Assembly: GCA_037833965.1 (NCBI GenBank)
Contig: AP031352.1
Location: forward strand, 13,806,501-13,870,500
Reading direction: 5' to 3'
DNA: 64,000 bases
Origin: Marchantia polymorpha subsp. ruderalis
Lineage: Eukaryota; Streptophyta; Marchantiopsida; Marchantiales; Marchantiaceae
The translations under genes were made by a program, and so were the position numbers. Of the stretch, positions 22,601-34,850 are shown piece after piece (the first letter of the stretch is position 1; each line of letters starts with the position of its first letter). The notes beneath the pieces were generated by a model. That model was not told the DNA's origin. It was given only the letters and a program-made list of their open reading frames with translations, and ran no database searches.

Positions 22601-23923
22601 ATCACATACCGAACGCGGTCAAGACCAGATGAAGCACGATTCCCCAGCAGAGATTCGTATGCTCAATCTCGCGAACTCGTTAGCTATGACAATTCTTCTA
22701 TAAATGTAATCTAAAATCATTGTAGAAATTTGTAACAGGAAACCGTTTCTTTTGCAACTACTGTTGTTTGTCGAACAACCTTCAGACAACTGAACTTCTC
22801 GGTCGGCAGACGTGTCGGCAGTTCAAGAACGCTAAATCAGTGAGCGAAATACTTAAGATTCATAGCTTGACTATGGTCAACTTGGCCAGTATATTCTCAT
22901 TCTGTGGAGGTCATAATCATCACAAATCTAATAGAAAGAATGGTGCTAGGAATAGAAGCACCCTTGTGTGCATGTAGTTTACAGTCTCTATATCGTAACG
23001 ACAAGCTATCCTCAAGGAGTTGGACCAGGGCGCCAGTTCTCTCGCTTTCCCAAACACAATACAATGGTCGAACCAAGTCTGTCCGGAATGCAATATTTAT
23101 GCTTCCCGGCAACGCACTGGGAAGGATTTTGCGCTGCTGCCGGACCTTCAGAGATGCATGATTCCACAACCTTGAGTCGTGTTCGGAGGCTCGGAGCGAC
23201 GGGGCACGGTGTCTGTTTTGGGCTGCAGGCTGCAGCGAAATTCATCTGTCGGTGGTACTCATCGAACATGTACTGGTGTTTGTGTATTCTTTCTACCCAA
23301 AATATTTTATCTGGTTTGAATTTTATAGGCTCATCACTATATTACTTGTTTGAGTTTGGGCTTGTTACAAAATTTCTACAAAACCATGTGCATCGTCGAA
23401 CTCACCCAGCGGCTACTAGTTAGGCACTGGATTCGAGGAGCGGGGGAATGGATACTCACTAGTGCAAATGCATGTCATGTCTGATCGTATTATGATGTAA
23501 GAGGCTATGGATGACGAAGGTCAAGTGAAAGGATGATGGACGTGCCTCGGACCGATACCAGTCACAGATTTGGCTCCCTCCATGCTCGGCGATCCCAGGT
23601 CGTCCCTGGCTTCCTTGACTCTTGTATTGTCAGGTCACTTCACTCCACAGGGTGGAATTCTATCGCAGCACCAGAATTTCTTTACAGGACAGCAATTTGG
23701 CTCGTCTTGCCCGTCAATGGTGCCACAATTTCGGTCCACTGCACTGATGCTCGACTCCAGCAGCGTGGACGTTCTCTTGCCTGCCTTGCCTTTTTTGAGA
23801 CCTCACTGTATTTTGAAAGCTCAGCAACACGTCCGCGGAGCTCCACCATCGTTTTATGGATTCGATTCGAGCGCTCTGAAAAAATAAGTGTCTTGGCAGA
23901 CATGCTTTCAGCAAATTGAGGCC
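22601..23923. other. 3' flank of the CLC gene, including its likely 3' UTR
   Basis: Base composition rises to gene-like levels toward the CLC stop at 23924. Open frames exist on both strands (22968-23423 forward, 23012-23269 reverse), but none shows a known domain or splice pattern. Part of it should be the CLC 3' UTR. I could not place a poly(A) signal with confidence. Confidence 0.4.
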
Positions 23924-26900
23924 TCATGGTAAATGATACATGCTTTCTGCATTAGCGCCTTTCGATTCCAAGTCGTCCTGTGCTTGTGCGAAGTGTGTCC
24001 GCTTCTGCGCATTAGCTATGTCCTTCCTGGTAATCATGCCAATCACTCTGCACACCAACCCCCAGTTGCACCGGTCATGAATGGTCTGAAATAAACTTCC
24101 GCACTCTGCAGCTCACTCCAATCAAGAAGACTAGCATGCTCGGATCCTAATCATGTGGGCGGAATGCTGCATGGACCTGTCGGACGAGCCAACTCTGGGA
24201 TCCTAAGCTGTCACATAGCATGAGAAAGTGCAGGTTCTCACCTATTATACGCATCGGTGACACACAGATGTCTCAGTCCCAGAGTACGGAAGATGACGAA
24301 CACACGCTGTGCGGAACACTCTGCACGGACCTGCACAGTCAGAGTTAATTGTTGTCAGATCATGAACTAAGCATAGACGGGAACCAATCGTCACATCCTC
24401 CCTCTGTCAGATTCAGGCCGGATCGAGGTTTTTGCTGCTTGGAACTTACTGTCAGAGGAGCTCTGTTCATGAAGGGTCTCAAGTCCAAAGCCCTTTCTTC
24501 CTTGCGTGCATTTGTGGCTTCAGGGCTACGTTGACCATTTTCTTGTGGCACAGACTCTCCATTCTGAACTTGAACTTGTGTGCTCTCAAGGCTTGTTGTT
24601 TCGGGTTCAGTGATGTCCAGCATCTCCAATTCTTCCGCTCTTGATGTGAGATACCTCCGATGTGGGTTGTGGCAATGATGGTAAACACGCATGGCATGTT
24701 CTATTTTCCAAATATCGTTGGTGATTATACAATTTTCCGGCCCTGGAATGATGGGGATTGTATCATCAGGTGATTCCACCGTAATCCACGCCCTTTGTTC
24801 CAGGAGAAGAAGTAATTGATGCCGCAGAACGAGCCCAACGAATGTTCCCTGAGTTCTTGGTCCATCCGCTTGAGGTGAAGATGTCGAATATCTCAGCACA
24901 GGGAATCCATTATGCCTCGTCCTCTTCAAGACTTCCACAACGGTTTTCACAGTAACAATCTGCATCATAAAGTACTGCTTTTCAGATTGAATCGTCATTG
25001 ACAGTAACGCAACCATCCTTCGCCTCCAAAGCTGGCACGACTCGTCAGTGTCAGAGCACGTATACACTTCCGACTCGTATTTTCATGGCATGAGCAATGT
25101 CTGACAGAGTACACCCGTCGTACAACAGACACCAATCATCACAAAGTAGGTCGTACCATCGTAGCACTTTAAAACTCAGAACATTACCTCAGGGAAGCAC
25201 TCAACGTTTTCAGACATAATGTCTGCCGCAGTAATCGGGATCATAGCGTGTGTTGGCTCGTTGTGCAGGAAGGTGATGCTTCCTGTAATTTAGCTCTCAG
25301 TATGTCAAAATCCAAGAAAGGTTTGAAATCTTATACCGTGAGAATTATCTATGATAGTCACAGCTGTATTCTTTCGATCCACATTCCATTGAAATAAGAC
25401 TTACTTGCAATCCCTCCACTGAATCAGAGAAAAATGTCTAAGCGAAGGCGCTAGAAAGTTTCAACCTGATCGTTGAAAACGTACCAATATTTCCCAAATC
25501 AATTTCGTAAGCAGATTCGTGGTGAAGGTGATGTGCTACCCAGTTTGAGATGACAACAGCGAGTATGAGAGGTAGTATAAAGTCTACACCGCCAGTGCCT
25601 TCCACTACGATAACAATCTGGATATCATATGCCAAACGATCAGATCGATGAATACAAAACCGAAAAACCGAACCATGCTTACGCAGTTTCAGCCTGAACA
25701 AACTGGATTTCGTTGACAGTTTAGACGACAACAGAGAAGCTGGCAACCCACCACTGAAATTGAAGTTCGAAACATTGAGCCTAACATCGCAGTCGCCCCA
25801 ATAAGCGCGTGAAGTCCTGGTTGGACATCGACACTGAAATATGGCAGTAGGAGGTGAGAAAACGTTCTACACTAAAGCTCATGAAACTATTGTACAGCTC
25901 ACATAGTCTACTAAGATAACAACTTATAAAGCTTTTTTAAAGCTTCTACAAGGCATCGCATCATCTGCAGAAGGATGGGATAAAGTCATCGTACTTAGGG
26001 AACAGTATCTTGAAGAACATGCCCAGTAGAGCTCCACACGATGACCCAACCTGTACAAAAGAATTCGGGACTTTGCACGTCAACGGAAAGAGTTCGAGAT
26101 ACCATATGCTGCGTTCAGAAGAGCTACTCAATGTTCAGAGGTAAAACAAAGTCATGTGAGGAGCATGCAGGGCGAAAAATTTCTCTTGCAAACAAGGAGA
26201 GAGACTTACCACCATGCAAGGAAGGAAGATTCCTCCTGGTGTAGCGATACCGTATGCCAGAGAGAATATAATGATCCAGGATACGCAGTGGATTCCCAGA
26301 GTCATCTTAGCAAAAGCTGGAACCGCATCCTTTCCCAACCTAAAAAGTTTCTGGATGCTCTGTTTTGAACATGGACAGAGATCACCGTTAAAGACGAAAT
26401 TGGCTGAGTTCTACATTCTATTTGCCTTATCAAAGTAATCTTGCAGAACCAGCAGGATTATAACGAGGTCTAATTTCCGAAACTGGAGATTGATTTGGCC
26501 GCTAGGAAGGTATCTCATAGTCAGGCATAGGCACCAGCAAAGTAGCAAGCAGTGAGTGGCTCACCTGACGGGGAACGGCTAGATACAAGGATGCAAGATC
26601 ATTGTAATACGCTCTACCATCGACTGGATTTGGGCATGTGTACTGAAACCAAAATTCTTCTTCGTCTGTCCTGTAATGATTGTCCACACAGAAGCATGCG
26701 TCAGACTGGATGAAGGAATGATTGATATTCGAGTCCGTGGGAGTGAAAGGGGTCATGGGAATGAGAGAAAAGAAGTAAATTGCAATATCGTCATGAAATC
26801 AACAGCAAAATCAGCGGGTCTGCAACAAAATGTGCAACATGCTTCTTGGATTTAGGAGGTCGGCGTGGTAAACTACTTACCCTTCCGGAACAAAATGGCA

Positions 26901-29900
26901 AGTCCCACCCAAGTGAGCCAAAACAAACATCATCACAATGATGACGAAGGTCACCAGAATAGCTTCGGCAAGTCTAAAACATGACAGAAACAGCCGCAGT
27001 TTCTGTTAGCATCATCTCTGCGACTTCTTGTCACTTTGAATAAGTTTTCGATTTTAACTTCAATAAGTTTGGGTGATTTAGGATACAATCATTCTCTCTA
27101 CGAAGTTGCTCACTCCTCTGAGAAGGCCTATATATTCTGATCTTGTGCTTACCTTGCAAGTTTTTTATCCGATGGCGGCCTGATTCGTGCCAGCCACGCG
27201 TGAAGAGCATTTACAAGGGATCCCAAGGCACCTGCCGCGGCACTCGTGATGACGAATAGAGGCAGATCTCCAAGTACAAACTCGGGCTGTCAGAAGAGAA
27301 ATTTGTCAGCTTTGTGACGAATTCAAATTTGGCATTCGAACTTACTTTAAAACTCTGATGAGCATGAAGGCTTCATTTCTTGTTTCGTTTCATTAGCTCA
27401 GACCAAATATGTTACCTGAAGATTATGGAATGACATGGTTCCAGGTAGAGCGAAAGAGAACTCTCTGTTGAAAAACAAAAACTTGTCAGTACAGTTCTAT
27501 CGCTTTCTTCACAAGTCCGCACCATTCCACAATCGTCCTGATAATTCAGCCTCACGTCCTACAAGTTGAAGCTCTATGGATGGCCTGGATGGTGTCGATC
27601 CTTTGGAAAAATTGAGGTGCTGGAGGTAAAGGGAAGAGGAGCTCACTTCTCGTGCAGCCACGACAGCACTAAGGTTGCAACGGACGTACAAAGTAAAGAC
27701 CGCCACATCACCTGAATAAACAACATACATCTTAGCTTCAGCGCAGTGAGTTTCGAACATCTCAGAATTTGCAAAGTCTCGGATACGAGGAACTCAATGT
27801 TGGTAATCGAGTTGCAAGAACACTTGATATGGTTCAGAGGATTTTGTAATAAACAAATTGGCACCTTTTTCGACCAAAAACTCGATGCTTCCTCCAGAGC
27901 GAAAAGAACACCACCGATTGGAGACCCGAAAGCGGCAGCCAACCTGACGGTTCAAAACACGACTAATAAATGAGATTTTGTGTTTGCCACAAGCAAGCAT
28001 CATAATGTTGCAAGCGGACAAGATGGTGAAGCTGTACCGATCTCAGAAACTTACCCTGCAGCCGCACCAGCTGATATAAATTCTCGTCGATCATAGTCAT
28101 TGTGAAAGTCCTGCCATAAGAGCAACACAGTAAACCTCAGGAAAATGTCTGTAACCTGGTTTTGTGGACTGAAGACAGGGATTCCAGAGGGACGATTCAA
28201 AGGACACAGAAAGGGAGCGATAATGGCTCTCATGAAGTTAAAAGTTCAGAAACTTACGAACACGAAGAACTTAGGCTTCAACTTTCCGAAGAAACTCCCT
28301 GATTGTTGATGAGTACCATTCTTTCTCCTACGAGGCACGTAGCCTTGCATCCAGGTTAAAGACGATGCAATGGCTCCACCAATATGTACCATAGGACCCT
28401 CTTGACCAATCTGGATAATTCAAGAAAAGTCACTTTTGGTCAGCCAAGAGCGAGGAAGTCACAAGTGAAAGAATCCACCAGATTTTGACCGAACACCCCA
28501 AAGAGAAATTCTGTTAAAATTTGGACGACATCAGTCAGTCTTGAATGAAGTCTTCCATGCGTTTAAACTGATGCAAGGCTTACCGGCAGTCCGGATGAAA
28601 CCGTGCACAGGGTTCCAATAACCTGCAGAGAAGGAGAGAGGAAAAACGTAAGTTTCCACGAATGCGGCCCCTATCTTGTTGGTCAGAATGTCGCTGTAAG
28701 AACCTCTGCAAAAAAAATTATTCTACGAAAGAAACATATCCATGTACCTTGGCAAATAGTGTATTGAGTCGAAAGAAATCCGGCACATCGTTACCATTTA
28801 AATATGCCATTACAAGGGTCACCTGTTTGATGACACAGAGGAAGCGTTCAGGTCATAGCAATCATGGATACTTTATGTCGAGCAGTGAGATTATACATTT
28901 CAAACTGCAGCATGTTTTCTTCATCAGGTAGCTATTAGGAGGTGTCCTTCACCGTTGGGAAGGGTTGTTGAAACTGAGGTCAGACAGCAATAGAATTGGT
29001 ACACGAGAGAATTCGTCAAAAGACACACAACACTTTCACTCACCCCGCCTCCCGCAGCTGCTGGAGTCCAAAAGATTACTAGACAACTTGCGAAAGTCAC
29101 AACGGTGATACCAAACAAACAATATCCAGCAAAAGCCGTCCACAGCCCGTAACCATTATTCAGTGCCATCATAATCCCTCTTTTCTGCATCCAATATTTG
29201 CAACAAGAAGCGTTAATGATCAAGAAGATGCATCGACAATCTCTCGTGGCACCGGGCCCTCAAATTGCTTCAACTGTTACTGGTATGATCTGAGTCAAAC
29301 CTTAGCAGTTGTCACCAGCTCCTGGTGGGACGCAATGACGTATGCAACTGTACCTGAGACCACATAGAACAATAACAGGAGCTGGATCAAGAGAGAGAGA
29401 AGACTCATAGATATGAATGTGATCAATTAAAGAAAGGTCGATACTCTCAAAGACTACTAGTCAAACTCTCCATGCTTCAACTTCGCACGGTAAAAGGAGA
29501 AACTGCAGAAACCAACCGACTAAGAAGCCGATAGTAATTGTGATGAGCCATTTGGCCAACGTCACTCCTGTGAATCTGCAAAGAAGTAATCAGAGATTCA
29601 GATTTTCATACAAATGCCGAAGGTTAAGAATTGAGGTGTACAACCCAACAAGTCTAGCTCGAGAGTTCAATAACTACTGTAACTGGTCTAGCAAGTAATG
29701 CTTTGCTTTCCATGTCTAGTTATTCTGAAGAAGTTGTTCTCTGACTCCAAATTACAATCGCTTTCACGATTGTAATTTGGAGTTTGGATTGTAATCCCAA
29801 CGGTCAAAATCAATAAATTGGGGATTCAGTTGCTTGACGAAACAGGATTCTGAGGTGCCCAACTCAAAAGTCGATTCAAGCTCTAAATTCCAGTATAGGC

Positions 29901-30160
29901 CAATTGAATCAAAATTTAAGTGGGCAATCAGGTTGAGTAGGATTGAGGCCATTTTGGCCGAAGACGATAGCATCACAAGGAGGGTCGACAGGTGGGGAGA
30001 AAGAGCTACTTCAAACTGAAGGTGGAAAGTGATAAATCAAGTCACGCATGGAATAGAAGCATCTGCTCAGGATTTCCGGTTCGGCCCAAGACTGATGTCA
30101 GTGGAGAAAACACGCTCAGGATCTTGACGAAATCATGAAGGGCGTGAGATACGATTTGAT

Positions 30161-30200
<40 letters not shown>

Positions 30201-30785
30201 TGTATATTTTAGTTACTACGAACGATCGTATAAATTATGCATCTGATTTCATCGGGGACACGTGAGCAGCTTCCTAAACTTGACGCCCAAAACGTTCCAT
30301 AAAATGACAAAATCTCACTTGATTTCAAGAACGAAGAGCGCTTCAAGGTCGTTAGATTCTGCCGACCAGGGCGAACCGAGTCGTCGGTTCGATCGGGATG
30401 GTACGGATTCCGATGGAAAGTGTTAAGATGCTCGAATCTCTAACAATCTGCTATGCGCCGGTAGATTAAGTGGGTGATTGATCATCGATTCAGATCACTG
30501 TAACTGAGGTTAGGTGATGAATCTGCTGCAAGCTCAAACATAAGCTGGCATCGACGGGTTGGGAGAAAATGCTAGAACTTACAGGAATCAGGTGAGACAT
30601 TGAAGAACTTACCCATACAGATGCCTTTGCTGTTGAATTTTCTTCTGCTGAGAAAAGACCAGGGAGTGAATTGGGTCGTAATCAAGACTCTCCACCCAGA
30701 TTTCTTCTCTGCGGTGCCCATCGAGAACACTTTCTGCCGTTGTATCTTGCAGCAGAGGTTGCTCCAACTCTCCGTTCATGTCCAT
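23924..30785 (-). CDS. CLC chloride channel / anion-proton exchanger, CLC-6/7/plant CLC-d type, 22 exons, 837 residues
   Basis: Endosomal or vacuolar anion transport is expected. Exons: 30785-30613, 29575-29517, 29353-29301, 29184-29044, 28822-28748, 28622-28584, 28410-28258, 28110-28055, 27943-27865, 27711-27647, 27464-27416, 27286-27153, 26973-26881, 26670-26565, 26359-26210, 26050-25995, 25833-25752, 25617-25485, 25282-25188, 24959-24450, 24330-24242, 24047-23924; all GT-AG and in phase. Landmarks: N-terminal VESLDYD near 30; GQEGPMVH with gating Glu184; GGVLFALEE with proton Glu268; GGIFLP at 467-472; inner-gate Tyr558; CBS1 from about 584, its second half after a long Glu/Ser-rich insert; CBS2 about 755-815 (FRTLGLRHLCV, VIGMITRKD). 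Human CLC-7 and plant CLC-d are about 790-805 residues. Oddities: the selectivity loop reads GGGVTL instead of GSGIPE, and GKEGP is GQEGP. An in-frame ATG at 30857 could add 24 residues, but a splice-acceptor-like GACAG lies between, so I prefer 30785. Confidence 0.9.
29745..29782. repeat. Perfect 16-bp inverted repeat in CLC intron 1
   Basis: CTCCAAATTACAATCG (29745-29760) pairs without mismatch with 29767-29782 around a 6-base loop. It lies in the 1-kb first intron of the CLC gene. It could be a small foldback insertion or a structured intronic RNA. Confidence 0.9.
30163..30193. repeat. (TA)n microsatellite in CLC intron 1
   Basis: An uninterrupted run of about 15 TA units between exon 1 (ending 30613) and exon 2 (starting 29575) of the CLC gene. 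Confidence 0.93.
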
Positions 30786-31750
30786 ACCTGTCGAACACAT
30801 ATATGGACGTGTTACGCTTGCGTGCCAAATCCAAACTATCATCTTGTAAACAGTCATCGCCCGCAAATTATAATGTCAGACGTTGAAGCTCTGTCAGACA
30901 AAAAACTTTTCCGCTATCCAGCGGGATTTGTAGACGAAATGAGCCCTTATAAATTGCACAACTAGACAATTTGTAGACAATGTCAGTACACTCCAGCAAT
31001 GGCAAGACAACTCAGTAAAATTCCACACAGTTCTCGGTGGTTCTAAGTAGGAATAACCCTGAGATGCTAATTTTTTCGAGAATCCGGTTGCGCGACCGAG
31101 CAAAAGATTGGGAGAATCCTTGCAGCTAATTTTGGACGCATCGGAAGTCACTTCCAATTTTAAAAACATGATCACAAATCCTCAATGTCAAGAAAAGGTC
31201 TCCTTTACGAGAGGGGATACGAGATGTGCTCCTCTCTCTCCCTAGAATAATTCACCAAGAAGGACCAAGGCAGACAGTGGGGGCCAACCGCTTAGCTGTG
31301 GTCTGGTCTGCTCTGCTCTGTTCTGCTCGATGGAAGCTGAAGAAAGATGAGGGTCTTGACTTTGTTCAGACAGCTGTCCAATCTAGTCTCCACTACGCAT
31401 GCAATTCTCGACGATGAAGGATGAAGACGATGAGACAGTCTTCCAATCTACACACAGCCTACTTCAAAGAGATCCGCGGTCGGTCGATCTTTCTCGATTC
31501 GTGATCGAGAGAAAGACAGACCAGAATAGAATTGTGACACCACCCCCTGGTTCCTCTCGTGCACTACTATGACAAAGGTTCTGTCTGCAGCTCAGGCATA
31601 CACATGTTTCCTGTGTTGACTACTCTCAGCTAGTTGCAACGCACTCGGCTCGATCGTCTCGATCGTCTCGTGTTTTTTGGGATGTTCTCTGAGCGGTCCC
31701 CTATATGTTGACCCGGCTCCTGTCCATGCTGCCCCTAAGCGGCACTCTCC
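30786..31750 (-). promoter_or_regulatory. 5' flank and likely leader of the CLC gene
   Basis: Upstream of the chosen start the minus strand has a splice-acceptor-like TTCGACAG directly before the ATG at 30785, so part of the leader may be spliced. Farther up (31224-31420) are CT/AG-rich blocks. I could not pick a convincing TATA box. No other gene is visible. Confidence 0.4.
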
Positions 31751-34280
31751 ACACTCTCACAACTGGACGAAGCGATCAGTCAGTGACATGCACTTCGTAT
31801 CTAAGCTCCAGATTCTGACAGGGGGCTGCTTAGCAACCAGTCGAAGACAGGGCTAATTCCTGGATGCCTTCTGCCGCGATCCGCAGGCTCATATACGCAA
31901 GTCCACTGCCCCCCGCCGATCCAACACTCGCTCTCTGTCGCTCGAGCGCGGTCCAGCTCCTGCGCGGCTGGACCTCTGGACACGAACAGTGGTCCGAAAC
32001 TTCCGATTTGGCTTTCCTCTTCGCGCTCGGTGCTGCTGCTGCTGCTGCAGACGTGAAGAATCGTCGGGCGGGCTCCTGCAGGCCTCTGTCCTTTGGGGGA
32101 GAGGGCCTGCCCGCACACGCAGAGCAACGCAATGCCCGCCACAGACAGACGAATCTCTCACCGGGCTCGGGTGCAAGTGGTGACATGCTGCCCCTGAGAT
32201 CCAGAAGAGGCAGTGGGCCGAGTGCGTGTGGCGTTCGGTCATCGCGGGCATGGACATCCATCCTGCCAAGGTTCCTTCCTTCCGCTGGTGGACCTTCCGC
32301 GACTGCGACTCTCGTGAGATCGCATCGACCTACGTAAGAATTCAATCATCCTCGCTCGGCCGAGTCTGTTGCTGTTGCTGCGAACATTGCCTTGGCTGCG
32401 ATCGGCCATGCATTGCCCTCCCCGTCACTTGCGCGAAGATCCGCGGCGAATCTCCACTGTGCACCCGACCACTCCAGCAGCAGCAGCAGCAGCAGGATCA
32501 GGATCCGACCTTTTCCCTTCGACCTGCTTACCCACAGCCCACAGCGCACAGCCCACAGCGCACAGCGCAGCTAGCTACGTCTTTACGGCCGCGCACAGCT
32601 ACCAGATTATCATGAGCTCGTCATGTCGACTTCTATGGCCTCGGGGGCGCTCTGAGGCCATTCATTCCTCGGTGCACGAATGGACGAGGTCATGATCCGA
32701 GTCCACGTCTCACACATGGCGGCGACCGGACGGACGGATGCACTCTCTCTCACACACACACACTCTCTCTCTCATGAAATCTACTGAATCAGAGGGCGTC
32801 AGGAGTGGAGGCACGGGATCTGACCTCCAGGACTCGGAGGCAAGACGAGGGCCGTGGGACGAGCCATATTTCTCCAGGATTGATTGTCGGCGCAGATTTG
32901 AAGATGGTGGGTGGCGCGCCGAGAGTCGATTGTCGGCGACACCGAGTGAGTTCGAGTGGCGATGGTCGAGGGTTCAAGGAGATAATTGCACCGCCGATGA
33001 CGATGCTCGAAAGCTTGGAGAAGAAGGAGGCGTTGCTGTAATGTGGACTCGAGAATCGGGATGAGAGTTTGGATCGCTGGATGACGATGGCGACGATGAC
33101 GGTGCAGCTGCAGCCTCTGAAGGGAAGAAGCCGAGTCCGAGAATTGCACATATACTGCCCTCCGCCTCCGCCTCGCCTAAAAAGAGCAAGACCATACTGC
33201 AGCGGCTGCGGCTCGACGAGGAATTATCCTTGTTCGGATTCCGTCTCCTCCGCCCGTCTACATCTCGCAGTCAGATTCCTAGCCTCAGGCGTGTGACCAG
33301 CTGAAATTGTCCTGAATGACGCTTCCAAGATCCAATGCGACGCACCGCTGCTCTCCAGACAGTGTGAAATTCCCAAGTTCATTCCTTCAGCCTGATTCAT
33401 GTCTCTAGATTTATCCTCTTCGACAGTGAGTGGCATGCAGACGCAAGCACAGCAATCTGAGCTGAGCTGAGCTGAGCTGATCTAGTTTCGCAAGCTGGAA
33501 TCCTTAATTTCTCCTTCCTTCTTTCCTTCCTTGCTCCAGTCCTACCTTCGTCGCAGCCACTGCACCACGCTCAGTAAGCTACTTTTCCAATCCCGTGCGC
33601 AGGTGGGGCGAGGGGGTAATTATCGAGGTCGATCAGAGTGAGGTCATGCTGGCTTATCCACGTGAAATCCTCGTCCGGTAAATTTGGCTCAGATTTCTGA
33701 GCTTCGTCGACAGGCAGTAAGAAATTCTCAGACGTAGTGTAGCGTGGTTGTGGGTCTTGCGGGAGCTCGAAGACACTAGCGGTGCTTTTGCTGTCCGCAG
33801 TCACCTATCCTAAACGTCGACCTAGGCCATGGCTCTCTGTTGTTTCAGTTATATTCCTTCTTCTTGTTCTTCGCCGGGCGGGTTGGCTTGGCTTGGCTTG
33901 GCTTGGCTTGCTTGGTGCTGCTGCTGCTGCTGCTGCTGGCACTGGGCTTATGATCAAGGCAGGGCCGTAGACCGAGTGCGTCACTCGCAGACGAGAGTTC
34001 ATGCGAACCCTTTTGCTCTTTCTTGTCCCAGCTCCAAATTTAAGAGCGCCCTCCTGGCGAGGAGGAGGAGGAAGAATCGGATGTGGCTCGGTAACATGAC
34101 AACTTGAGGCGGTCCTTTATCGCGGGGGCATGAATTCCCCACGACAAATTGCCTCGGAATTCGGCATAATCGCGAGCTTTCATTTAACCGCGAGTAACCT
34201 GCCTCATCATGCAGAGTGGGCCCGCCCGGGGGGAAATGGCAAAAGCTCAAAATGCTCGGGAGGATGAATCCGGACTGCTG

Positions 34281-34316
34281 CTCTGATTGCTGGCCGAGGA
34301 TGGCCAGCAATCAGAG
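34281..34316. repeat. Perfect 15-bp inverted repeat, 6-bp loop
   Basis: CTCTGATTGCTGGCC (34281-34295) pairs exactly with 34302-34316 around GAGGAT. It lies inside the GC-rich island, close to a second hairpin at 34782-34825. Confidence 0.9.
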
Positions 34317-34781
34317 AGAAATGAGCAACGTCAGCTGCTGCTTGCTTGCTTGCTTGCTTGCTTGATTACTAATGACCGACCGAGCCAAAACACGGAATCT
34401 GGGGGACACACGAGGCACGCCGATCATTCCTCAACAGACGCTTCCACTGCTGAGCACCCTACTCTTGCTCTTGCGTCGGCCAGAGGATCGTGCCCGAACC
34501 GTGGCTCAATGTTGCGGACGATTGGAGGAAAAAGCTGGTGCCTGGCGAAGGAGAAGAGTCCGCAGCCGCGCGACCGACCAGACCCGACCCCAGCGTCTTT
34601 TGAGCTTGGCAAGAGTCGACACCCCTCCGGCCCCGGCTCTACAACTCTGCGTCGCGAGTGCCATCACAGGAACGAGGCAGAGGGAGAGACTGTCTGAGTC
34701 TTCCAGCTGTACGAGCTTTGCATTCAGAGGCCGCTTCTGTTCAGATACATTCTTTCACCTCGTCCGCATGCATCATGACTC

Positions 34782-34825
34782 CGGATATCCGTCACTCGTC
34801 ATGATTCATGAGTGACGGATATCCG
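34782..34825. repeat. Perfect 16-bp inverted repeat, 12-bp loop
   Basis: CGGATATCCGTCACTC (34782-34797) is matched exactly by its reverse complement at 34810-34825. It marks the right edge of the GC-rich island. Confidence 0.9.
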
Positions 34826-34850
34826 AATGACCGTCTTGAGCAGCACATTT

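Larger units (their letters stand above)
31751..34850. other. GC-rich island with many short tandem arrays, no gene called
   Basis: About 3 kb of GC-rich DNA between AT-rich spacers. It holds CTG/AGC triplet runs (about 32031-32048, 32475-32495, 33913-33938), a CCCACAGCGCACAG-type array (about 32530-32570), GAGCT pentamers (about 33462-33481), TTGGC pentamers (about 33883-33910) and CTTG tetramers (about 34341-34365). Long frames are open on both strands at once (for example 31830-32345 reverse and 31864-32337 forward), which GC bias explains. I see no conserved domain. It resembles promoter or leader DNA, possibly of a non-coding transcript. Confidence 0.45.

Noticed and set aside
28924-29044. 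Reading the CLC selectivity loop as GGGVSE by extending exon 4
   Set aside because: That needs skipping the strong GTGAGT donor at 29043 and leaves no donor/acceptor pair in phase with the next exon; the canonical junction gives a gap-free alignment.
31830-32345. Reverse and forward frames of 150-170 codons in the GC island
   Set aside because: Mutually overlapping shadows caused by GC bias and triplet repeats; no conserved motif.
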